A stretch of 64,000 nucleotides of DNA from UBA6059 sp965227155 (GTDB lineage: Bacteria > Bacteroidota > Bacteroidia > Cytophagales > Cyclobacteriaceae). Of this stretch, positions 17,524-25,200 are shown piece by piece (within the stretch, counting starts at the first letter, position 1; each line of letters begins with the position of its first letter). The stretch lies in assembly GCA_965227155.1 (NCBI GenBank), contig OZ245731.1, forward strand, positions 2,604,001 through 2,668,000. The letters are read 5' to 3'. The position numbers were made by a program, and so were the translations under genes. Below the pieces are notes generated by a model, which saw nothing but the letters and a program-made list of their open reading frames with translations, ran no database searches and was not told the origin of the DNA.

Positions 17524-17793
17524 ATGGCAAAAGAAGGCATAAAGGCAAGAGAGAGAAAAAGAGAAAGACTAGTAGCTAAATATGCAGCTAAAAGAGCTGA
17601 GTTAAAAGCAGCTGGTGATTGGGAAGGTCTTGATAAGCTTCCAAGAAACTCTTCACCCGTAAGGTTGCACAATAGATGTAAGCTTACAGGAAGGCCAAAA
17701 GGTTACATGAGGAAGTTTGGAATATCCAGGGTGACTTTCCGTGAAATGGCTAATGAAGGTAAGATTCCAGGTGTTACAAAAGCAAGCTGGTAA
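17524..17793 (+). CDS. rpsN: 30S ribosomal protein uS14, zinc-free form
   Basis: uS14 is a 30S head protein near the A site. I place the start at ATG 17524 (MAKEGIKARERKRERLVAKY), one base after the rplE stop; an upstream frame overlapping rplE is not homologous. The protein has 89 residues (101 in E. coli). It ends SRVTFREMANEGKIPGVTKASW-like as in other bacteria, and RLHNRCKLTGRPKGYMRKFG is the signature. The paired CxxC motifs of the zinc-binding form are absent, so it is the long C-minus type. A gap with a promoter follows before rpsH. Confidence 0.97.
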   Translation: MAKEGIKARERKRERLVAKYAAKRAELKAAGDWEGLDKLPRNSSPVRLHNRCKLTGRPKGYMRKFGISRVTFREMANEGKIPGVTKASW

Positions 17794-17806
17794 TTCTACA
17801 CTTTTC

Positions 17807-17838
17807 TTTCTTTTATATCTAAAGAATAATTAACTTTG
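17807..17838 (+). promoter_or_regulatory. Internal promoter before rpsH
   Basis: A perfect -7 box TAACTTTG lies at 17831-17838, with a weak -33 element TTTC at 17807-17810 (20-nt spacer). Near the predicted start site is a small hairpin (ACCCC at 17840-17844 with GGGGT at 17851-17855). The 77-base gap is the largest inside the S10-spc part, which fits a promoter here. Confidence 0.6.
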
Positions 17839-17870
17839 CACCCCGTTTTTGGGGTTAACTATTTATAAAT

Positions 17871-18266
17871 ATGACAGATCCAGTAGCAGATTACTTAACG
17901 AGGGTTAGAAATGCGATTTCTGCTAGGCATCGCATTGTTGAGATTCCTGCTTCTAATTTAAAAAAGGAGATCACTAAAGTACTGTTTGATCAGGGCTATA
18001 TTCAAAATTACAAGTTTGTTGATGACGACAAGCAAGGTATTATAAAAATAGCTTTGAAATACAATCCAAGTACTAAACAATCTGCGATTCTAAAATTAGA
18101 GCGGATAAGTAAGCCTGGTCTCAGAAAATACACTGGTGCTGAAAATTTGCCCCGGGTAATTAATGGATTAGGTGTGGCCATCTTATCTACTTCTCATGGT
18201 GTATTGACCGACAAGCAGGCAAGAGAAAAGCATGTGGGAGGTGAAGTATTGTGTTACGTCTATTAA
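17871..18266 (+). CDS. rpsH: 30S ribosomal protein uS8
   Basis: uS8 binds the central domain of 16S rRNA and in E. coli represses the spc operon. The protein has 131 residues (130 in E. coli). It starts MTDPVADYLTRVRNAISARH and ends with the family signature STSHGVLTDKQAREKHVGGE plus VLCYVY. It is the first gene after the promoter at 17807-17838. That is interesting because uS8 is the usual feedback regulator of the genes that follow. Confidence 0.99.
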   Translation: MTDPVADYLTRVRNAISARHRIVEIPASNLKKEITKVLFDQGYIQNYKFVDDDKQGIIKIALKYNPSTKQSAILKLERISKPGLRKYTGAENLPRVINGLGVAILSTSHGVLTDKQAREKHVGGEVLCYVY

Positions 18267-18279
18267 TAGGTGAATTGAA

Positions 18280-18831
18280 ATGTCAAGGATAGGAAAATTA
18301 CCGATAAAATTACCTGCAGGTGTGAGCATCACACTCAATGATAATGAGGTGACTGTTAAAGGTCCTAAAGGTGAACTGAAGCAAAAAGTAGATCCAGATA
18401 TGAAGCTATCCTTAGAGGATGGTGTATTTTCTATCGAGAGACCTACTGAGCAAAAAAGGCACAAAGCCCTACATGGTTTATATCGAGCATTGATCAATAA
18501 CTGTGTGGTGGGTGTTAGCGAAGGGTTTGAGAAAAAGCTTGAGTTGGTTGGTGTAGGTTACAAAGCTTCTGTGCAGGATAATATTGCTGAGTTAAACCTT
18601 GGGTATTCACATAGCATATTCTTTGCAGTACCTGAAGAGGTGAAAGTAACAGCAGTTACAGATAAAGGTAAAAACCCTATTGTTACCTTGACAAGTATAG
18701 ATAAAGAGTTAATTGGTCAGGTAGCTGCAAAAATGAAGTCATTAAGACCTGTGGAACCATACAAAGGCAAAGGTATTCGCTTTGTAGGTGAGCAGGTAAG
18801 AAGAAAAGCTGGTAAAACTGCTGCTAAATAA
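18280..18831 (+). CDS. rplF: 50S ribosomal protein uL6
   Basis: uL6 has two similar domains and lies near the factor-binding site beside the sarcin-ricin loop. The protein has 183 residues (177 in E. coli). It starts MSRIGKLPIKLPAGVSITLN and carries GVSEGFEKKLELVGVGYKAS and LRPVEPYKGKGIRFVGEQVR near the C terminus. It follows rpsH by 13 bases and precedes rplR by 8, the normal spc order. Confidence 0.99.
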   Translation: MSRIGKLPIKLPAGVSITLNDNEVTVKGPKGELKQKVDPDMKLSLEDGVFSIERPTEQKRHKALHGLYRALINNCVVGVSEGFEKKLELVGVGYKASVQDNIAELNLGYSHSIFFAVPEEVKVTAVTDKGKNPIVTLTSIDKELIGQVAAKMKSLRPVEPYKGKGIRFVGEQVRRKAGKTAAK

Positions 18832-18839
18832 TCCCGGTC

Positions 18840-19190
18840 ATGGCATTAACAAAAACAGAAAGAAGAAATAAAATAAGACGCGGTATCCGCAAAAAGATTA
18901 GCGGTACTGCTCAAAAGCCAAGATTATCTGTCTTCAAAAGCAATAAGGCTATTTATGCTCAGTTGATCAATGATCTCGATGGGCATACATTGGCAGCAGC
19001 ATCTTCCTCAGAGCTAGGAAAAGATAGCGCAGTTAATGTGCAGGCTGCTGGAGAAGTGGGAAAAAAACTTGCTGAAAAGGCAAAGGCCTCAGGTATCGAG
19101 GAGGTGGTTTTTGATAGAAGCGGATATTTATACCATGGACGTGTGAAAGCCCTGGCTGAAGGAGCACGTGAAGGAGGTCTTAAATTTTAA
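18840..19190 (+). CDS. rplR: 50S ribosomal protein uL18
   Basis: uL18 brings 5S rRNA into the 50S subunit together with uL5. The protein has 116 residues (117 in E. coli). Seen are RGIRKKISGTAQKPRLSVFK, SNKAIYAQLINDLDGHTLAA and the C-terminal FDRSGYLYHGRVKALAEGAR, all typical. It starts 8 bases after rplF and ends 6 bases before rpsE. Confidence 0.99.
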   Translation: MALTKTERRNKIRRGIRKKISGTAQKPRLSVFKSNKAIYAQLINDLDGHTLAAASSSELGKDSAVNVQAAGEVGKKLAEKAKASGIEEVVFDRSGYLYHGRVKALAEGAREGGLKF

Positions 19191-19196
19191 GAAATT

Positions 19197-19715
19197 ATGT
19201 CTAAAGCGAACGTAAGAACAGTAAAAGCTAGCGAAATAGACCTGAAAGAGCGCGTCGTTGCTATCAAACGTGTGGCTAAAGTTGTTAAAGGTGGTCGTAG
19301 ATTCAGCTTTTCAGCTATTGTAGTTGTGGGTGATGGCAATGGAGTAGTTGGTTATGGCCTTGGTAAGGCCAATGAAGTGACCGATGCTATTACAAAAGGT
19401 ATTGACGATGCTAAGAAAAATCTTGTAAGAGTTCCTATTTTTAAAGGTACTGTACCCCACGAAGCTATAGGAAAATACAGTGGTGGTTTAGTTTTAGTGA
19501 AGCCCGCAGCACCCGGTACAGGTGTAATAGCAGGTGGTGCTATGCGTGCAGTATTAGAGAGTGCAGGTGTTCATGACGTATTGGCCAAATCAAAAGGCTC
19601 GTCTAACCCACACAACGTAGTGAAAGCTACATTTAATGCGCTCAATAATATGAGAGACGCTTATACTGTAGCACAGCAAAGAGGTATTGAATTATCTAAA
19701 GTATTCAATGGTTAA
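19197..19715 (+). CDS. rpsE: 30S ribosomal protein uS5
   Basis: uS5 influences decoding accuracy and is the spectinomycin-resistance protein in many bacteria. The protein has 172 residues (167 in E. coli). The double-stranded RNA binding domain reads ERVVAIKRVAKVVKGGRRFS and FSAIVVVGDGNGVVGYGLGK, and the second domain contains GTGVIAGGAMRAVLESAGVH. The loop residues associated with spectinomycin sensitivity look unaltered. rpmD starts 4 bases after its stop. Confidence 0.99.
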   Translation: MSKANVRTVKASEIDLKERVVAIKRVAKVVKGGRRFSFSAIVVVGDGNGVVGYGLGKANEVTDAITKGIDDAKKNLVRVPIFKGTVPHEAIGKYSGGLVLVKPAAPGTGVIAGGAMRAVLESAGVHDVLAKSKGSSNPHNVVKATFNALNNMRDAYTVAQQRGIELSKVFNG

Positions 19716-19719
19716 TACC

Positions 19720-19902
19720 ATGGCAAAGAAAGTAGAGATTACCCAGGTGAAAAGTGTAGTGGCAAGGCCAAAAAATCAAAGATTGACTATGCAAGCTTTG
19801 GGACTTGGTAAAATGCACAGAACCGTAGAAAAAGAGCTCACTCCTCAAATTCAGGGGATGATCAATAAAGTGAATCATTTGGTCTCTGTAAAAGAAAAAT
19901 AG
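19720..19902 (+). CDS. rpmD: 50S ribosomal protein uL30
   Basis: uL30 is a small 50S protein near helix 38 of 23S rRNA and is absent from some bacterial lineages. I choose ATG 19720 (MAKKVEITQVKSVVARPKNQ), giving 60 residues (59 in E. coli); an ATG at 19708 would overlap rpsE and add four residues. The core ALGLGKMHRTVEKELTPQIQ is typical. It lies between rpsE and rplO (1-base gap). Confidence 0.97.
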   Translation: MAKKVEITQVKSVVARPKNQRLTMQALGLGKMHRTVEKELTPQIQGMINKVNHLVSVKEK

Positions 19903-19903
19903 A

Positions 19904-20350
19904 ATGAAGCTAAGTGAATTAAAACCGGCAGCAGGATCTGTTAAGAAAAATAAGAGAATAGGTAGAGGACAAGGATCCGGAAGGGGAGGCACTTCTACGA
20001 GGGGCCATAAAGGAGCTAAATCGAGATCTGGTTATAAGCAGAAGCTTGGTTTTGAAGGTGGTCAGATGCCACTACAGAGAAGAGTTCCAAAGTTTGGCTT
20101 TACTTCTCCCAACAGAATTGAGGCCAAGCCTATAAACCTTGACGCACTGCAAAGTTTAGCTGAGCAATATAATCTTGATAAAATCACACCTGCCGAAATG
20201 GTTGAGCATGGTTTAGCATCTAAAAATGATGTCATCAAGATTTTAGGTCGAGGAGAATTGAAAGCAAAGGTTGAAGTTTCTGCGCATGCATTTTCAAAAT
20301 CTGCTGTAGAAGCTATTGAAAAAGCTGGTGGTTCAGCTTCTAAACTCTGA
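19904..20350 (+). CDS. rplO: 50S ribosomal protein uL15
   Basis: uL15 is a late-assembling 50S protein with a long basic extension that threads through 23S rRNA. The protein has 148 residues (144 in E. coli). The N-terminal arm reads GRGQGSGRGGTSTRGHKGAK, followed by GFEGGQMPLQRRVPKFGF. The C-terminal globular part ends VSAHAFSKSAVEAIEKAGGS. secY starts 2 bases after the stop, the usual spc layout. Confidence 0.99.
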   Translation: MKLSELKPAAGSVKKNKRIGRGQGSGRGGTSTRGHKGAKSRSGYKQKLGFEGGQMPLQRRVPKFGFTSPNRIEAKPINLDALQSLAEQYNLDKITPAEMVEHGLASKNDVIKILGRGELKAKVEVSAHAFSKSAVEAIEKAGGSASKL

Positions 20351-20352
20351 TT

Positions 20353-21672
20353 ATGAAGAAGTTTTTTACAACGATAAAGAATATTTTCACGATTGAAGAA
20401 CTGAGAATAAGAATCCTAAATACTTTAGGGTTCTTAATAATTTTCAGACTTGGCTCGTTCGTGGTTTTGCCTGGCGTTGATCCTTCCAAATTGCAGGATT
20501 CGGCACAGGGTATTTTTGGTTTATTAGATACTTTCCTTGGTGGCGCGTTTAGTAACGCTTCCATTTTTGGTTTAGGTATCATGCCATACATTTCTGCATC
20601 GATTGTATTACAACTACTTACAGTTGCTGTTCCTTATTTCCAGAAATTACAAAAAGAAGGAGATAGCGGTCGTAAGAAAATTAATCAGATCACAAGAGTA
20701 TTAACCATTTTCATCACATTAGCTCAGGGCGTTGGCTATTTAACAGCAACTATACCCAATGAGGCTATTATGCTTGAAAATAGAACGCTTTTTACGCTAT
20801 CATCAGTAGTAATATTAAGCTCTGGAACTATTTTCTGTATGTGGCTTGGTGAAAGAATTACTGATAAAGGGATAGGCAATGGTATAAGCATGCTCATTAT
20901 GATTGGCATTATATCCAGATTCCCTGGATCCCTGGTTGCTGAGGGTCTTGCACGTGGCATGAGCCAGATGCTTATCTTTATCATAGAGCTTGTTGCATTG
21001 TACTTTGTGGTGATGGGCGTGGTTTTATTGACACAGGCAGTTAGAAGGATACCTGTTCAATATGCAAAACAGGTTGTTGGTAATAAAGTGTACGGAGGTC
21101 AGCGACAGTATATTCCGTTGAAGGTAAATGCTTCTGGCGTTATGCCAATCATCTTTGCACAGTCATTGATGTTCTTACCTGCTTTGGTAGCTGGTATCTG
21201 GGCAGATCAAAGTGATGTTGCTCAGTATATAGGAGCAACCTTCTCAAATATTCAATCGTGGGAATACAACTTGGTGTTTGCCATATTGATTATCCTATTC
21301 ACATTCTTCTACACAGCAATTACGGTTAATCCAAATCAGATTGCTGATGATATGAAAAGAAATGGTGGGTTTATTCCAGGTGTAAAGCCGGGAAGGCAAA
21401 CCTCTGAGTTTATAGACAGTGTACTTACAAAAATTACACTTCCAGGTTCAATATTCCTGGCTATTGTAGCAATACTTCCTGCTTTTGCAATGATGGCTGG
21501 AGTAAGTACAGGTTTCGCCCAATTTTATGGAGGTACATCTCTGTTAATTATGGTTGGAGTTATCCTTGATACACTTCAGCAAATTGAAAGCTACCTATTG
21601 ATGAGACATTATGATGGTCTGATGAAATCAGGTAGGTTAAAAGGTAGGGCTCAAAACGCAGCAGTAGCTTAA
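20353..21672 (+). CDS. secY: Protein translocase subunit SecY
   Basis: SecY is the channel of the Sec machinery in the inner membrane and passes unfolded proteins to the periplasm or membrane. The protein has 439 residues (443 in E. coli) with ten predicted membrane helices. The plug and TM2 region appear in FGLGIMPYISASIVLQLLTV, and TM4-5 contain LGERITDKGIGNGISMLIMI. The conserved cytoplasmic loop reads NPNQIADDMKRNGGFIPGVK. It is the last long gene of the spc group. infA follows 9 bases later with no map gene between. Confidence 0.99.
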   Translation: MKKFFTTIKNIFTIEELRIRILNTLGFLIIFRLGSFVVLPGVDPSKLQDSAQGIFGLLDTFLGGAFSNASIFGLGIMPYISASIVLQLLTVAVPYFQKLQKEGDSGRKKINQITRVLTIFITLAQGVGYLTATIPNEAIMLENRTLFTLSSVVILSSGTIFCMWLGERITDKGIGNGISMLIMIGIISRFPGSLVAEGLARGMSQMLIFIIELVALYFVVMGVVLLTQAVRRIPVQYAKQVVGNKVYGGQRQYIPLKVNASGVMPIIFAQSLMFLPALVAGIWADQSDVAQYIGATFSNIQSWEYNLVFAILIILFTFFYTAITVNPNQIADDMKRNGGFIPGVKPGRQTSEFIDSVLTKITLPGSIFLAIVAILPAFAMMAGVSTGFAQFYGGTSLLIMVGVILDTLQQIESYLLMRHYDGLMKSGRLKGRAQNAAVA

Positions 21673-21681
21673 AATTTAATT

Positions 21682-21900
21682 ATGGCTAAGCAAGCATCTA
21701 TAGAGCAAGATGGTACAATTGTAGAGGCATTATCCAATGCTATGTTTAGGGTAGAGTTGGAAAATGGTCATCAGGTTATCGCGCATATCAGCGGTAAAAT
21801 GAGGATGCATTACATCAAGATACTCCCTGGAGATAAGGTGAAATTGGAAATGTCACCATACGATTTGACAAAAGGAAGAATTGTATATCGATACAAATAA
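21682..21900 (+). CDS. infA: Translation initiation factor IF-1
   Basis: IF-1 is an OB-fold protein that blocks the 30S A site during initiation. The 72 residues match the standard length. It starts MAKQASIEQDGTIVEALSNA and carries MFRVELENGHQVIAHISGKM and DKVKLEMSPYDLTKGRIVYR. The sequence is almost identical in pattern to the universal bacterial IF-1. It lies between secY and rpmJ; the latter begins 6 bases after its stop. Confidence 0.99.
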   Translation: MAKQASIEQDGTIVEALSNAMFRVELENGHQVIAHISGKMRMHYIKILPGDKVKLEMSPYDLTKGRIVYRYK

Positions 21901-21906
21901 GGTATT

Positions 21907-22023
21907 ATGAAAGTAAAAGCATCTGTAAAAAAGAGAAGTGTTGATTGCAAAGTAATCCGCCGTAATGGTAAGGTTTACGTAATCAATAAAAAGAATCCCA
22001 GATTTAAACAAAGACAAGGTTAA
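21907..22023 (+). CDS. rpmJ: 50S ribosomal protein bL36, zinc-free form
   Basis: bL36 is the smallest 50S protein, important for late folding of 23S rRNA. The frame from ATG 21907 gives 38 residues: MKVKASVKKRSVDCKVIRRN followed by GKVYVINKKNPRFKQRQG. This is the exact family length. Only Cys14 of the usual three cysteines and one histidine remains (positions 11, 27 and 33 are Ser, Asn and Phe), so it should not bind zinc. It sits between infA (6-base gap) and rpsM (3-base gap). Confidence 0.97.
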   Translation: MKVKASVKKRSVDCKVIRRNGKVYVINKKNPRFKQRQG

Positions 22024-22026
22024 GCT

Positions 22027-22404
22027 ATGGCTAGAATTGCTGGAGTAGATATTCCTGATCATAAAAGAGGTGAAATTGGCCTTACCTACATATTTGGTAT
22101 TGGCAAAAGTACAGCCCGTAAAATATTAACTGATGCAGGTATAGACCTGGATAAAAAAGTCGGTGAATGGGATGATGACGAGTCAAACGCCATTCGGTCA
22201 GCCATCAGTGAAAACTTTAAAGTAGAGGGTATGCTTAAGTCTGAGATCCAGATGAGCATTAAGCGTCTGCTTGACATTGGTTGTTATCGAGGACTAAGAC
22301 ATAGAAAAGGACTTCCTGTAAGGGGGCAAAGAACAAAAAATAACTCTAGAACCAGAAAAGGTAAGAGAAAGACAGTAGCTAACAAGAAGAAGGCTGTTAA
22401 ATAA
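22027..22404 (+). CDS. rpsM: 30S ribosomal protein uS13
   Basis: uS13 lies at the top of the 30S head, contacts the P-site tRNA and forms bridges to the 50S subunit. The protein has 125 residues (118 in E. coli). It starts MARIAGVDIPDHKRGEIGLT and includes YIFGIGKSTARKIL and the signature YRGLRHRKGLPVRGQRTKNN. The tail is rich in lysine. It opens the alpha group here (rpsM-rpsK-rpsD-rpoA-rplQ). No promoter could be recognised in the 3-base gap from rpmJ. Confidence 0.99.
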   Translation: MARIAGVDIPDHKRGEIGLTYIFGIGKSTARKILTDAGIDLDKKVGEWDDDESNAIRSAISENFKVEGMLKSEIQMSIKRLLDIGCYRGLRHRKGLPVRGQRTKNNSRTRKGKRKTVANKKKAVK

Positions 22405-22412
22405 TAATTGAA

Positions 22413-22805
22413 ATGGCGCAAAAGAGAAAAGATAAAGCTAAAAAGAGAGTTGTAAACGTTGAGCCTATGGGTCAAGCCCATATCAAAGCTTCGTTTAACA
22501 ACATCATCATTTCAATGACCAATACTACCGGTCAGGTTATTTCCTGGGCATCTGCAGGTAAAATGGGATTCAAAGGTTCTAAAAAGAACACTCCATATGC
22601 AGCTCAGGTAGCAGCTCAAAATGCTGCGCAAGCAGCGTACGACCTTGGTTTGCGTAAGGTTGAGGTTTTTGTAAAGGGTCCAGGTGCTGGTAGAGAGTCT
22701 GCTATCAGAACTATCCAAAACACAGGTATTGAAGTGACGATTATTAAGGATATCACTCCACTTCCTCACAATGGATGCCGACCTCCCAAGCGTAGAAGAG
22801 TATAA
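22413..22805 (+). CDS. rpsK: 30S ribosomal protein uS11
   Basis: uS11 lines the mRNA path on the 30S platform near the E site. The protein has 130 residues (129 in E. coli). Seen are GQAHIKASFNNIIISMTNTT, the GRESAIR segment in GPGAGRESAIRTIQNTGIEV and the C-terminal HNGCRPPKRRRV. The Asn-Gly pair, often isomerised to isoaspartate in this protein, is present (HNG). It lies 8 bases after rpsM and 27 before rpsD. Confidence 0.99.
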   Translation: MAQKRKDKAKKRVVNVEPMGQAHIKASFNNIIISMTNTTGQVISWASAGKMGFKGSKKNTPYAAQVAAQNAAQAAYDLGLRKVEVFVKGPGAGRESAIRTIQNTGIEVTIIKDITPLPHNGCRPPKRRRV

Positions 22806-22832
22806 TTTTATAATAAGCAACTAAAGTATATA

Positions 22833-23435
22833 ATGGCTAGATATAAAGGTCCTAAGGCTAAGATTGCAAGGAAATTTAACGACCCGATTTTTGGTCCAAG
22901 CAAGGCGGTACAGCAAAAGCCTTACCCTCCCGGACAGCACGGTCGTAACAGAAGAAGAAAGCAATCAGAATATGCGATTCAGCTTGCTGAAAAGCAAAAG
23001 GCAAAATATACCTACGGGGTATTAGAAAAGCAGTTTGCTAACCTATTTGAGAAAGCATCTAGTAAAGATGGTATCACGGGCGAGGTGTTACTTCAGCTAC
23101 TAGAAGCAAGGTTAGACAATACTGTATTCCGATTAGGAATTGCCCGTACACGTAGAGCTGCCAGACAGTTGGTTTCTCATAAACATATCACTGTAAATGG
23201 TGAAATAGTAAATGTTCCTTCATTTACCCTAAAGCATGGTGATGTAGTTGGTATAAGAGAGAAATCAAAATCGCTTGCCGCAATTACGGATAGTCTTTCT
23301 GGTCGAGCCAATAAGTATTCATGGTTAGAGTGGGATAGCAGTGAGCTAGCTGGCAAATATGTCACTTCACCAAGTCGTGATGACATTCCAGAGAATATCA
23401 AAGAGCAGCTTATCGTAGAATTATATTCTAAGTAA
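22833..23435 (+). CDS. rpsD: 30S ribosomal protein uS4
   Basis: uS4 starts 30S assembly by binding the 5' domain of 16S rRNA and in E. coli represses the alpha operon. The protein has 200 residues (206 in E. coli). It starts MARYKGPKAKIARKFNDPIF, carries YPPGQHGRNRRRKQSEYAIQ and the S4 RNA-binding domain RLGIARTRRAARQLVSHKHI. The N-terminal zinc cysteines of some bacteria are absent. It is followed by rpoA after 40 bases, in which no clear promoter was found. Confidence 0.99.
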   Translation: MARYKGPKAKIARKFNDPIFGPSKAVQQKPYPPGQHGRNRRRKQSEYAIQLAEKQKAKYTYGVLEKQFANLFEKASSKDGITGEVLLQLLEARLDNTVFRLGIARTRRAARQLVSHKHITVNGEIVNVPSFTLKHGDVVGIREKSKSLAAITDSLSGRANKYSWLEWDSSELAGKYVTSPSRDDIPENIKEQLIVELYSK

Positions 23436-23475
23436 GCGCAATACAACCAATTTTTAAAAACAATATTTTATATAT

Positions 23476-24465
23476 ATGTCAATACTAGCATTTCAAATGC
23501 CCGAGAAAGTGGTGATGGAGAAGGCAGACGATTTTCACGGTCTGTTTACTTTTAAGCCACTTGAACCAGGATATGGTGTAACGATTGGTAATGCTTTGCG
23601 AAGGATATTACTTTCTTCATTAGAAGGCTATGCCATCACCGGAATTAAAGTACCTGGGGTATTGCATGAGTTCTCTACCATAGAGGGAGTAGTTGAAGAT
23701 GTGTCAGAAATTATCCTTAACCTTAAAATGGTGAGGTTTAAAAAGGTTTCTGATGTGATCGACAATAAAATAACTATTTCTATCTCTAAGCAATCTAGCT
23801 TCAAGGCTGGGGATATTACTAATTTTACGTCTGCTTTCGAAATTCTAAATCCTGAACATGTTATATGCAATTTGGATGAGAATGTACATTTCGAAATTGA
23901 GCTAACACTCGAAAAAGGTAGAGGTTATGTTCCTGCTGAAGAGAATAAACCTGCAGAGCAGATTTTCGGGTTTATTCCGATAGATGCCATTTTCACACCT
24001 ATTAAAAATGTGAAATATAGCATTGAAAACACCAGGGTAGAGCAAAAAACAGACTATGAGAAGCTGATAGTAGATATTCAAACTGATGGCTCTATACATC
24101 CTGAAAATGCCCTTAAAGGCGCAGCTAATATATTAATTCAGCATTTTATGTTGTTCTCAGATCAGAATATGATCCTTGAGACACAGGATAGCGGCGAGCC
24201 TGAGCAGGTAGATGAAGAACTACTGCACATGCGCAAGCTATTGAAAACACCATTGAATGATCTTGATCTATCAGTGAGGGCATACAATTGTCTTAAGGCT
24301 GCGGATGTTAGGTCTTTGGGTGACCTGGTAAGGCTTGAAATTTCTGATATGATGAAATTCAGAAACTTTGGTAAGAAGTCATTAGCAGAGCTGGAGCAAT
24401 TGGTAGCTGAAAAAGGATTGACCTTCGGTATGGATCTTTCTAAGTATAAACTGGACGAAGAGTAA
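23476..24465 (+). CDS. rpoA: RNA polymerase alpha subunit
   Basis: The alpha subunit dimerises to start RNA polymerase assembly, and its C-terminal domain contacts upstream promoter DNA and activators. The protein has 329 residues, the same as in E. coli. The N-terminal assembly domain includes GYGVTIGNALRRILLSSLEG and GVVEDVSEIILNLKMVRFK. The C-terminal domain shows LLKTPLNDLDLSVRAYNCLK and FGKKSLAELEQLVAEKGLTF. It follows rpsD by 40 bases and precedes rplQ by 6, the standard alpha operon end. Confidence 0.99.
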   Translation: MSILAFQMPEKVVMEKADDFHGLFTFKPLEPGYGVTIGNALRRILLSSLEGYAITGIKVPGVLHEFSTIEGVVEDVSEIILNLKMVRFKKVSDVIDNKITISISKQSSFKAGDITNFTSAFEILNPEHVICNLDENVHFEIELTLEKGRGYVPAEENKPAEQIFGFIPIDAIFTPIKNVKYSIENTRVEQKTDYEKLIVDIQTDGSIHPENALKGAANILIQHFMLFSDQNMILETQDSGEPEQVDEELLHMRKLLKTPLNDLDLSVRAYNCLKAADVRSLGDLVRLEISDMMKFRNFGKKSLAELEQLVAEKGLTFGMDLSKYKLDEE

Positions 24466-24471
24466 GCGATA

Positions 24472-25128
24472 ATGAGACACGGTAAGAAATTTAATCACTT
24501 AAGCAGAAAAGCGCCTCACAGAAAGGCAATGCTTTCAAACATGGCTGCTTCTCTTATTTTGCATAAGAGGATCACAACTACAGTGGCGAAAGCCAAGGCT
24601 TTGAGAAAATATGTAGAGCCATTGATTACAAAAGCCAAAAATGATACTACTCAATCCAGAAGAGTTGTTTTTTCTTACCTTCAGGACAAAGAGTCAGTAA
24701 AGGAGCTGTTTGGTGATGTAGCTGCAAGAGTGGCTTCTCGTCCAGGTGGATATACCAGAATTATCAAAACGGATTACCGTTTAGGTGACAATGCTGACAT
24801 GTGTATCATGGAATTGGTTGATTTCAATGAAATGCTACTCGAAGAAGCTAAGCCAGCGAAAACTAAGACCAGAAGATCCAGAAGAGGTAGCGGTAAAGGT
24901 AAAGATGCTGAAAGCCAGGCTTCATCTGCTAAAGCTGATGAATCTGCAACAGCAGAAAGTACAGTAGAAGATTCTACTGTAGTAGAGGAAGCTGAAGTGC
25001 AAGAAGAAGTTGCGGAAGAACCACAAGCAGAAGCTACTACTGAAGAGACATATGAAGCTAAAGATAGCAATGAAGATGCTACAGAAGACAAAGGCGGTGA
25101 ATCTGAAGAAGATAAGGGCAAAAAATAA
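24472..25128 (+). CDS. rplQ: 50S ribosomal protein bL17 with long acidic C-terminal extension
   Basis: bL17 lies near the tunnel exit on the 50S surface. The first ~120 residues are the normal core: MRHGKKFNHLSRKAPHRKAM, HKRITTTVAKAKALRKYVEP and RPGGYTRIIKTDYRLGDNAD. After a basic stretch (KTKTRRSRRGSGKGK) about 75 residues of low complexity follow, rich in Glu, Ala, Thr and Ser and ending EDKGGESEEDKGKK. The total is 218 residues against 127 in E. coli. C-terminal extensions occur in other Bacteroidota bL17 proteins; the acidic tail probably lies on the ribosome surface and is likely disordered. The gene ends the cluster, and a strong terminator follows. Confidence 0.98.
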   Translation: MRHGKKFNHLSRKAPHRKAMLSNMAASLILHKRITTTVAKAKALRKYVEPLITKAKNDTTQSRRVVFSYLQDKESVKELFGDVAARVASRPGGYTRIIKTDYRLGDNADMCIMELVDFNEMLLEEAKPAKTKTRRSRRGSGKGKDAESQASSAKADESATAESTVEDSTVVEEAEVQEEVAEEPQAEATTEETYEAKDSNEDATEDKGGESEEDKGKK

Positions 25129-25150
25129 TCTTTCATTAGATACTAAATGC

Positions 25151-25184
25151 AAAAGGGGTTGAGTTCATATTCAACCCCTTTTTT
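25151..25184. terminator. Strong, probably bidirectional terminator between rplQ and the serine hydrolase gene
   Basis: A perfect 12-bp stem (AAAAGGGGTTGA at 25151-25162 with TCAACCCCTTTT at 25171-25182) and an 8-nt loop are followed by T residues. The A-run on the other side allows it to stop the convergent serine hydrolase transcript too. It closes the 25-kb ribosomal cluster. Confidence 0.93.
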
Positions 25185-25200
25185 ATTATCCTTATGGTAT

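Noticed and set aside
24774..25136. Ser-rich frame opposite the end of rplQ
   Set aside because: It mirrors the repetitive acidic tail of bL17 and is not an independent gene.
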